From assembly GCA_039621445.1 (NCBI GenBank), contig CP154955.1:11830241-11894240 (forward strand): a stretch of DNA of 64,000 nt, written 5' to 3'. Below are positions 45,740 to 56,300 of this stretch, in pieces. The position numbers were made by a program, and so were the translations under genes. The notes beneath the pieces were generated by a model, which was given only the letters and a program-made list of their open reading frames with translations, was not told the origin of the DNA and did no database searches. Numbering within the stretch: the first letter of the stretch is position 1; each line of letters starts with the position of its first letter. The stretch comes from Euglena gracilis (Eukaryota > Euglenida > Euglenophyceae > Euglenales).

Positions 45740-47116
45740 GTCCAGGGGGTGCTCCATACGCCGGTGGTCTGGCAGCTGCTGTGGCTGACCCCCAGGGCTG
45801 CTGCTCTGCATTTCCCCCCATTACCCGTCCGGCAGCCACACGTTTGAACTCCGAAAATGGCAGTGGCTTTTCTATGCGTACTTTTTGGGAATTGCACCCA
45901 CAAGCCCCCCCCCCCCCCGGTGATGGGCCGTCCAGCGGGTACGAAGCAATTCAAGTCCATTTCGACGATGGGTGTGGCCAGGTGCCGGGGCGTGTGTCTG
46001 GGTGCTTAACCGTGACCCGCCCCCTGGGGGCGATGCCCAAGATCGGGGCCGTCCTCGTCCCCCTCGCCGGCGGATCGGCTGGCCCCCCCCCCACCCCCCC
46101 GGAAGCTGCTGGGGTGGGCCCAGGCGCGTCCCCGCCCCCCTGACGGCCTCTCTGCCGCCCTAGCACCCTGCTCGCCTCCAGCAGCCTGCAGGCCATGCTG
46201 GAGCTGGCAGACGTGAAGCTCCTCGTAATGGGAGGCGCCAGTGCCCCCCTCCTGCCGGACCTCCGACCTCAGCTGCCCAAGTGTGCCGATGCCAATGTTC
46301 CATCTCACCTTTCTACCATGCCACAGCTTCAAGTTTCGTATTCAAAAGCCTCCGAAAAAATTTCTCATAAAAGTTCTCAGAAGCAAATCTCCCTTTTGCA
46401 CAGTTCTTCTTTTCCTCATTTTTTTGCTGACTTTTGCGCGTCCTTAGCACCCACAACACTTTCAATCAGAACAAGAACCATCTTAATTTCTCCTTTTGTC
46501 CCTAAACTCAACCTCTCAAACAATGATCTGATTTTGCATACAACTCTCTTTTGTTCTTTGTGACGATGGATGTTTCTTTTTGCAAGGCAGTTTCTATGGT
46601 TTCTTTTTCCATGCACTATGAAAACACACATACAACGCCCCAAACTTTCGCCAACTTTTGGAATGTGACCAAGCAGATGTGAACCTGTTTTTTTAACACT
46701 TTTGTTTTTCACTCCCACAGTTCCACAATGACTTTTAGGTTTTAACGGGTCCAAACTGCTGTGTGACCTTAATGTGACCTTAATCTATGCCTGATTGGGG
46801 CTTCCCTGCTCGTTCTCTTCCACCCTCCTCTGCCATGCGCACACACATACACGCACACATCTGCCACTTAGGCTGCAGAATTACGTGGTGGTTGGCCGGA
46901 CCATTGCGGGCTGCCTCAGCTGGGAGCTGCTGCTGGCGGGGGCCCCGGCCCACCCCCCGGAGGCGATGGAGACGGTGGGCGGGGACGACCTGTGCCACAT
47001 CATGTTCTCCAGCGGCACGACGGGGCAACCAAAGGGCATTATGCTGACCCACGCCACCCGCTACGTCTCCAGCTTCAACCTGGCGGCTGCATTCCGGTGT
47101 GCCACTTGATGTTTTC

Positions 47117-47159
<43 letters not shown>

Positions 47160-47269
47160 ATGTGTGTGTGTGTGTGTGGTGTGTGTGTGTGTGTGTACAT
47201 GTGTGTGTGTGTGTGTACATGTGTGTGTGTGTGGTGTGTGTGTGTGTGTACATGTGTGTGTGTGTGTGT

Positions 47270-47346
<77 letters not shown>

Positions 47347-50300
47347 ACGTGTGTGTGTGTGTGTGTGTGTTTTGTGTGTATTGCGTGTGCGGACGAGTGA
47401 GTGTGTGAATGTGAGTGAAAAAGTGAGTGAGTGAGTGGTATGTGTGTGTGCGTGTATGTTGTGTGTCAGAGCGTTCATGTGATGTTTTTTTTGCGAGGTG
47501 TGGGTAGTTGGTTGGTTCTCTTATTGTGTCGTGGGGCTGGGATGTGTGCCTGCATTTCCGTATTCTGAATTTGCGTGAAAGTATCTTTTTTCCTTTTCGA
47601 TCTTTCAAAAGGTTCTTTCATTTCTGGTTGCTTGTGGCATCACAAGTTTCAGAAGGAGAGATTCCACTAAATGTGTGGGAAACCGTTGGGGTTGAGGTCT
47701 GTGTGTGTCCACTTGGAAATGGATTGAACTTTGGAATGCCGGGAATTAGTTTTGCTGTCTTGCATCTTGATGTTCGTGTTGTGTTCTTTCCTGTTGCAGA
47801 TACCCAAACGATGTTTTTTTTTAGCATGCATAGTCATTTAGAGGTCACATTAACTACGGTTAATGTCTTTGTGCCCAGCTCCCCGAAACCACATCAGGCC
47901 ACAAACTCCACTTCTGGCACAGCTGCCAATCGAAAGATGTGTGCCGGTGCGGCTCAGTTATGGCCAGGGCCAACCTGTGGTGCGACCGATTTTTTCGAAT
48001 CTCAGTAACCCCAGAGGTTGTGGGGGTCCAAACGCCCCACCCCTACCCATACAGAGGCGCTTCCTTCGGCGCCAAATGCCGAAGGAATTTTCCTTCGCAA
48101 ACTGCCGTGGTGGGTGGCCCCCCTTACCCGACCCTCCCCTTCCAGATCTCACACCTAACCCCAATCCGATCCCTGTCCCTAACCCCAATTCTAACGAACC
48201 CTGTACCAAACCTAAGCCCTACCCTGAACCTTAACCTTTAAATTGAAGCGTCCCCTCCAGGGTTTTTTTTTGTTTTGCGCCCCCGGGGGGGGGGGGGGGG
48301 GGTGGGGGGGGGGGGGTCTGGATGGCCCCTCACGGGGGGGGTGGGATATACTTTCCGGTGCCAAAGGCGCCGAAAATTTTTGAAAAAGGTGCTATTTTTA
48401 GCATTTTCGCGATTATTGGCCATTTTTTTTGGAAAAGTGTGTGGGTCCCCTGGGACCCCGCCCCCCCCCCCCAGGTGGTGGGTGGGGGGGGGACCCCCCG
48501 GTCTTAAAAAAACCACCTGGTCCCCTCTCCCCCCCCACCCCCCCGCCACCCGGGCTCCCGCCATATGCCGTGTTCGCCCCAGGTTCACCACAGACAGCGT
48601 GGCCCTCCACTCCGGCTCGCTGGTGTTCAACGGGATGATCCTCTCCTTCCTGCCGACGTTCATGCTGGGCGGCACCTACATCCTGATGGAGGCGTTCGAC
48701 CCCATCCGGCCAGGGCTGCACAGGGATCCCTGTACCCATCGGTGGTGGGTGGAGGGGGTCTGACCCCAAACCAGGCCTTCCCATTTTTCTGGCGGCGTCG
48801 ATTTTTCAAAATTTATCAATTTTTTCAAAGTTTTTCAAAATTTTCAAATTTTTGGCACCTTTGCGCCGAAGGAATTCTCCCTTGCCTGGGTTCCATGGTG
48901 GGTGGGGCGGGTCAACCCCCCCCCAACCTCTCGGGTGCGGTCCGACCCCCCCACCAGGCCTTCCGTGCAGCCCTGCATCCGGCAAGCGCACCTCATGCAG
49001 CAGGAGCACGTGACCCACATCGTTCTGGTCCTTGACCCTTCCCCCAAAACTGTCAAATGCCTGTGAACCGGGTGCTTCTCAAACCAGATGAGAACCAATG
49101 GGAGGAAATGCAATTGCGTGTTTTTTTTTTGCGTTTGTGGCGTGTTTTTTTGAGTTTGATCTTCGTTTTTTTGGGGGGGGTGATTTTTGGATTTTTGCTG
49201 GCAAATTTTTTTTGGACTGAGAACGCTTCCGCCTTTTGTACCGTTTTCCCCTAAGACCAAAATTTTAGTTGGTTTTCCCCCCACTTTTGGCCAAGAATTT
49301 TTTGTATCAGCATGTTCCTAAAGTTTAACCAAAAACATGCATGAGAATACAATCAAATTCTTGAAATCTGTTGATTTTTTTTTTTGCTGCAAGTTTCGTA
49401 TGTTCTTTTTTAAACTGATTGTGCTGCTTTTATATTTTTTTCCGTTTGAAGAAAATTTGCATGATTGCCATTAATATGCACCATGTTAGGTTGTTTGGAG
49501 AAGGAAAAGAATTTCACGGAGGATGTACAATTTTTTAAGTCATCTCCAGCAGAAAGTGTACCTCCCAAAGGAGGACCGAGGGAATTTGCATGCAAAGTTT
49601 CTTTTTTCTGTGTTTATTTGCGTTTTTTGTTGTGTCAGTTTTTTGAGGGTCCGTCCTCCCCGCTCCAGACCCGACCAGAGGGGGAGGTCCAGCTGGCCAG
49701 CCACCGCCCCAGCCAGAAGTTCTTTGTGGCTGCAGGACCCCCGGTGGAGGGGTCCGACTGAAATCAGGCTGGGTCAATATCAATGCAATACGTCCTAAAT
49801 GGGTGTGGATTGCAGTTTTGAATAAGCCCACTGGCCGTCGCAAATGATGGTCGATACACGAAAATGGAAAGTTGGTCAAACAAAGATCAGAAAAGAAAAT
49901 CACAGATGACAGACATGGCAAGCAGAGACGTTTCAGCACAGCATTCAACAACCCTGCAACGTAAGTTACCGGTGCATTATATTGGGGTTTAATCGTCCCT
50001 AGGGAGTTTCAACTTTGGGGGTTGATTATATTAAGGTTAGCTGAGGGGATGATTGGCATTAAGGTTTTAGCTTCTCTCCTCTGTGGGCTGTGCGCTATGG
50101 GCTCCCTGCTTATAATTGTTTTTCCCCATCGTTTGAATTTTTGCTATGATTTTTTAGAAAAAGGTATCTTTTAAAACCTGATGAATGAATGATCAGGTCA
50201 ATGATAGCATTCTCCTGGTATTTTTTCCCATTTTTTTGGTGATAAGATTCCAAAAATTGGCCAGGTTTGCCTTAAATTCAGTAATATTTCTTTTTGAAAA

Positions 50301-53300
50301 AAGAAGTGTCTTTTATTGGGAAGGGCAGGGTTCGATACAAGGAGGAGGATGCACACACCTGTCGCAGCCTTAGGTGGGGGTCCTCCAGTTGACCTACTTG
50401 ACTGCAAGAGGGGGGGGCAGGGCAGAATGGGAATTGGCCAAACAGCCAGGGTGGTGGGTGGTGGGGGTCGACCCCCCCCCTCCCCCCCCGGGGGTCGTCC
50501 CCCCCAGCCCCTGCATCGTGCGGGGTGAACACCCTCCACCTACTCTCGTATTTCCGGGAGCACTCCCCAAATTTTTTTCCCGGCGCCTTCGGTGCCGGGG
50601 GGATTTGTTTAATAAAAACCCGTGAAAATGTTGTGGTGGGCGGGGGGGTCGACCCCCCACCAGGCCTTCCCATTCTGCCCTGAGGGGGGGGGGTTCGGGT
50701 GCTGACATAGAACTCTGGGAGGGAGGGTCAGCCTCTGACCCTGGCCTGCGTTGCCCGGCCTCACCCCGCCTTTCTGCATCGGCATGGGCCCCCTCCCCCC
50801 CGGCCCTCCCTGTCGGCGCAGGTGCCCTCCCAGATCCGGGCGTTGTTGACCCTGCCGGAGTTCACCGCCCAGCCCGCCCCACCGCTTGGCCCCCCCGCCC
50901 CACCTCCCGCTTTTTTTGCCGGCTTCGCATTTTTCTCGAAAAGAAAACGCCGAGAACCCCGTGGGAGGAGGCCTGGGGCTCTGGATTATTTCCCCTGCCG
51001 GGTCCCGTGATGGGGATGGAAATGGGCCGGAAGCTTCTTTTTAGGGGGGGGCAGCCGGGGGGGGGGAGGGTTCATTCCCATTTTGGATGCTTTAAAATGA
51101 GGCCTTGCATAGGCCCAACCACACATAATGCACCCCTGCCATTGGTGAACCCCGAATGAGGCTGGGTGCGTGGAATGCTGCTCAGGCCAGGAAGTGAGGC
51201 CAGGAAGTGTGCACCTGGCCGGAGGTCTTCCCCCCCCCCCCAGCAAGCGGTGTGCCGCGCCCGGCCTTACCCCACCTGCAGGCCATCATTTCCGTCGGGG
51301 CACCACTGCTGGTGGAGGACAAGCGCCGCCTGATCCAGGTGTGGGCGGCACAGTTCCACGTGTGGCAAATGGCCTCTTACACCCACACACATGCAAACAT
51401 GCGTTGTGCTTACGCTGCGCACGTGCCGGTTTCTTGTTAAATGCAGCAATGCTCATGTAGTTGTGTGGGTTCCCCCACCAGCCAGGGACAGCCAACTCAC
51501 CCCTGTGCAGGCGCTTCCGGACCGTCTTTTTGAGTTGTATGGGCTGACGGAGGGGCCCCACACAGTACTGGACCGGTCTTGCGTGCTGTCCAAGGTGTGC
51601 TGGGCTGCAGGCCTTTTGCTGCAAGAAATGAATAATCCGCATGGCCATGAAAGCAGCAAAAATTCAAACCACCAAAGGCGGTATGATACCCTTGCTTTGA
51701 GGTGTGTTGGCCCAAATACCATCCGGGTTCTGAAATGCCTATTTGGTCGCTTCCTTGTGGATGTGCCAAACAATCCCCTTCCACAGTCCCTTCAAAGCGA
51801 AACTGTCGACCTGGATTTCATGTTCAATCCAGTTTTTATGCAATATGTCCTCTTCTTACAACTTCAACAATAACAATGCGTTCAACAAGACAGCGACAAG
51901 ATCAATGACAACTTATCTGTTACCACATTGAAACAAAACGGATTTTTTACTGATGAAAGGGTCAACTGGACGATCTGCAACTCCAAAGACTGGATGATAA
52001 CCTCAATTGGGATGAATTGGACAGTGTGCAACGGAAAGGGAAACTATTGCTGTTTTCAACTCTGGACCATTAGTGCGTTGATACACCGGGACAAAACATA
52101 CCAATGGCGCGTAAATGAAAAGGAAGGATGAAGGAAAATGAAGGAACCTGATGGATTTCCCTTTGTCGTTATTTGTGAGAGTAATTTAATAATTAAAGCG
52201 GTGTGGCGTTGGTGTTGGTTGATGCCGTCATCATATGCTTCTGACAAATCATAACAAAGAAGCGTGCAATCGCATGTCATCAGGACTCTTTGACGTTACG
52301 CATTAACACTGACCTGATAGTCAATGCTCTTCTCATCCTGTTTGGTGGCAATTTTTCAATGTTTTGGTATCAGAATTTGAATGACACACACACACGTACA
52401 TATATGTACATACATATTTGTATATATTATATACACATACACACACATATGTAGACATACATATGTATATATACATATGTGTATAAATATGCACGTGTTT
52501 ATATATATATATATATACACACATATGTATACACAGTATATGTATGTATACATACATACCTATACTTACACATACATACACACATACATATATGTGTATG
52601 TATGTATGAGAGAGTTGGATCTTTTTTTGAATTCACGCGATGAGATTTTGATGCTCCGTGCTCAGTCCAATTTCATGCTCAGTGTTTTTTTTTTGATTTT
52701 GTGAAGAGATCTTTTCTGAACGGCGTTTGCACAGCTTTGGCATGGTATTTATTTATCTGTCCAATTGGTTTCTCCCCTTGCCCGACCCCCCCCCCCCCAA
52801 AGGAAAATCTGGCAACAAAGTCCTTGCATTCGCCACCCTGCACACCCCCAGCAGAGTCTGAAGCCAATCCCCCCCGGTGAAAGAAAATGAGGAAAATGAG
52901 TTTTTACTGCTTCTAGCCCCCTATAAAGCTGAGTTTCCCAAATTTTTGGGACCCAAAAATTATGAAGATGGCATTTTCACAATATCTTTGCCCCCAAAAA
53001 AAAAGCGGAAAATGATGTTTTTCATGACATTTGCCAAAAATCATACATATGGGGTTTGACCATCAATTCCTTGACCTACTAACCCCCCTTCCCACCTATT
53101 AACCCCCCCTTTGGCTGACCAAGCAAAGCAGATCCTACCAACCCCGGGGGTTTTTAGTGGAAAAACTTAGTGCTATATGCCCCACCCCTGGGGAACGTGG
53201 CAAAAAGTGGCATTTTCAAAAGAGATTTAAAGGGATCTGGACTCACACCTGTGGGCCCTCCCCCGCCCCCAAAATGCGACTGTTTTGGGCAGGCTCCCCC

Positions 53301-56300
53301 AAGCAGGCCGAACCCTCCCCCGTGGTTGAGAGAACCCAAGCCTGCCTCTCACGCCCGGCCTGGCTCGTCCTCTTTGTCTTGTTCCTGCCAGACGAAGTCC
53401 GTTGGGCACAGCCAGACGCCGTCGTCCTCCATCTACATCGCGGACGAGGCGGGGAACCCGCTCCCCCCGGGGCAGGTGGGGGAGATCTACGGCCAGGGCA
53501 GCGTCATGACGCACGGGTACTACGGTCGGTGTGCCACTGGCGGTGCCGGCGACCAAACCCCGGTGACTGTTAGGGAAGTGCTGGCACTTCATGGGAGGAC
53601 CACAAATTCACCTTGTCCCCAAATGGCCCCCAGCTGTCCTCTCATTCTGAAATCGTGGAATTGATATTATGTGACTGGGGACTGCTTTTTGTGCCACTCC
53701 GCAAGTACTGTGGGGCTGTGGGGGGGAGGAGAAGTGGGGCTGACGGAAGAACTGGTGGAAAACTGCACGGCATCCCTCCATTTCCCGGGTTTGGCCCCCG
53801 CCTCCAAGGTCTCCCCCCCCGAATTTCGAGTTTCCGGGAAAAAGTTTTCCCTTTTCTCCACATGTTTCCCAGCCCTTTTCCCTCCACTGTCCTCCTCCTT
53901 TCCCAGGGCCAGACCGGATCTGGAAACCCAACGCGTGGTGGGCTGGGTAAACCCCCAACCCTGGTGGGTGGGTTGGGGGCCAGTTGTCACCACCATAGAT
54001 TCGCTTGGCACCTGTGTGTTCTGTGTGAGTGTGGGGTGGGTGGGTGGGTGGGTTTTTGAGGGTGGCTGGGTGGGCGGGTTGGGGCTGGTGGCTGCCCCTG
54101 GGGGGGGGGGGTGCATCATGGGTCAGTCTGGTCAGTTTCGGACCTCCAGGCAACTCATTGCGAAATTATTGAGGCACTGAACATTATCAGGGATGCAAAC
54201 AAAATCACTCCTTGCACCAAGCAAGGAAATTCTTCGGTGTCAAAAAGCCGAAGAAAAATTTTGGCCTGAAAATGTATGCCAATGGGAAAACAGGAAGGGG
54301 GTTGGGGGCATAGATTCATTTTGCCCCCCTCCCCCCTCGGGGGACACTTTTTTTTCTGGGCCACCCACCCACTTTTTTTTATATTTAGAAAACCTACCCA
54401 ACCACACCTCCCTGGGGGGAGGGGTTCCACCCACCCACTCACCTACCCACCCAAAACCCACCCAAAACACACCCCCAAAAAACCGACCGAAAACTCTTCA
54501 AACCGTTATCCGGCCCAGAATTTGGCCAAAATCAGTCCCTGTGGTGCTCGTGCATTTATTGGGGTCAGGGGGGGTTCAGGATAGCCTGGCTTCACAACTG
54601 TGAGGAAAGCCCGGGGAGACCCAGCCAAAAGCTTCTTCCATAGATGCTGAGAGCAGATATACAATGTCGATTTGTTGCCAAAGATGATGTTGAAGACGAA
54701 AAAGTCAAGTCTTGATTCAAAAAGAGGAGTGGGGATTCCACGACCCACACACTTCCTCCTCCCTGCCAGGCCAGACTTGACGGCGGAGCTGTTCGTCGAG
54801 AATGCCCGTGGTCGCTGGATCCGGACGGGGGACCTGGGATACCTGGACGCCGATGGCTTCTTGGTGCTTGTGGACCGTAAGAAGGACATGATCATCAGGT
54901 GGCCCTCCATTCCTCCAGCCTCCCGAGTCCTCTCTGCTTTTGCTCAGATGCTCTGCTGTTTTTCTGGGTGGCCCCAGCAATGAAGGTTGTTATGGGTTCC
55001 TGCGTTCAAGAAATTCCATTGGCCCAAACAGCTGACAGAAAGGAAGCAGAGGAGGGAAAGCGGCCATCCTTCATTGGCAGCTAAAGGGTTTGTGCACACA
55101 AATCTCCAGAGTGATGTGGGCTTCTGCCAGGTCCTGCTAGGATTCCTGGACATGGACATGGGCATGGGCCCATTCCTCTTTGGCGACTGAAGAACAAAGG
55201 ACTGAAAGGACAACACAACTGACAGTGATTTCTTGAAACGCCTTTAATTTACCACATGCTTGGCACTCGGCAAAACGCCTCATCCACTTGAGATGAGGAG
55301 ACCCCCCCCCCTCCCCCGGGGGAGGAGGGTCCCGCGCCACCCTGGGTGGGTGGGGGGGGACCCCCCCTCCCCCCCGGGGGTCTTAAAAAGAAGCCTGAGC
55401 CCGGCAGTATGACCCGTCTTTGGCCTCCCCACCTGGCCATGGTTGGAGCCCTGGTCCGTGGTTCCAACCCCGTCCCAGCCAAGGGTTCCCACGTTGCCCA
55501 GCCCCTCCACCGCCCTCCACCGCCCAGTGGGGGCGTCAACGTGTACCCAAAGGACATCGAGAGCATCATTGCCACCCACCCCGCCGTGCCCGGAGCGGCA
55601 CGGGAACCCCGAACCCCCCCCCCCCCCTGCCACGGGTGAAAGGGGAAACCCAAAAACCCAAGTTGGGTGCTGGTGGGTGGCGCTTTTATATACCGGCCAG
55701 CCCCCCCCCCCCCCTCCACGGTGTGCGGCCCCGGCGTCGCTGGAGTCCGCTGTGTACGGCGTTCCGGACGACAAGTGGGGGGAGGTGTGGCCCGGCTCCC
55801 GGCCGCCTGGACCGCTGCCGCCGCTCTGCCTTCTTCCGAGGATTTGGAGCTTTTCCTTCGCCTGCTTGCTTTTGCCACAAGCTTGCTGTGCACAGCAGAC
55901 TAAATGTGGATCATGGAGAATATATCATGGTGCAAGGTGCCTATTTTTTTTATTGTACTGTCTCCTTTCCCCTTCCCTGCAACCTGAGTTTCTGCGTACA
56001 ACTTATAAACGTGTGTGCAATTTTTTGTTTTTTTGCACCGACTTTGCCTCTGCCATCCCCCCCCCTTCGAGCCATTCACCCCTCCCCCTCCACCACCCAC
56101 AGGCAGCTATTGCTGCGGTCATTCTGAAGCCTGACGCGAAGGGCACCATCTTGCCTGCCGAGCTGAAGGCCTGGGTGAACGCCCGCGTCGGGTTTGTTTC
56201 CTCCAACCAATTTCCAAACTTTCTCATCGCGTTATGTTGGTGAGTCCCAGCCCACACCCCCGCCTCCTGGTGGGTGTGGGTCTAACCACCCCCGCCCCAC

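Larger units (their letters stand above)
51595..53391 (+). other. 1.8 kb conventional intron with repeats
   Basis: Contains a TA/CA microsatellite at 52385-52610 and a TTATAACCCCC-family element at 52890-53160. No other gene seen. Confidence 0.7.

Noticed and set aside
48960-48981. Conventional acceptor CAG at 48968-48970 for acyl-CoA synthetase exon 6
   Set aside because: Using it adds residues that break the ungapped family alignment, and no compatible GT donor follows exon 5. The CAG is part of the intron stem.
55583-55745. GT at 55586 with AG at 55744-55745 as an ordinary intron
   Set aside because: It would delete three conserved residues (V-x-E) of the family.
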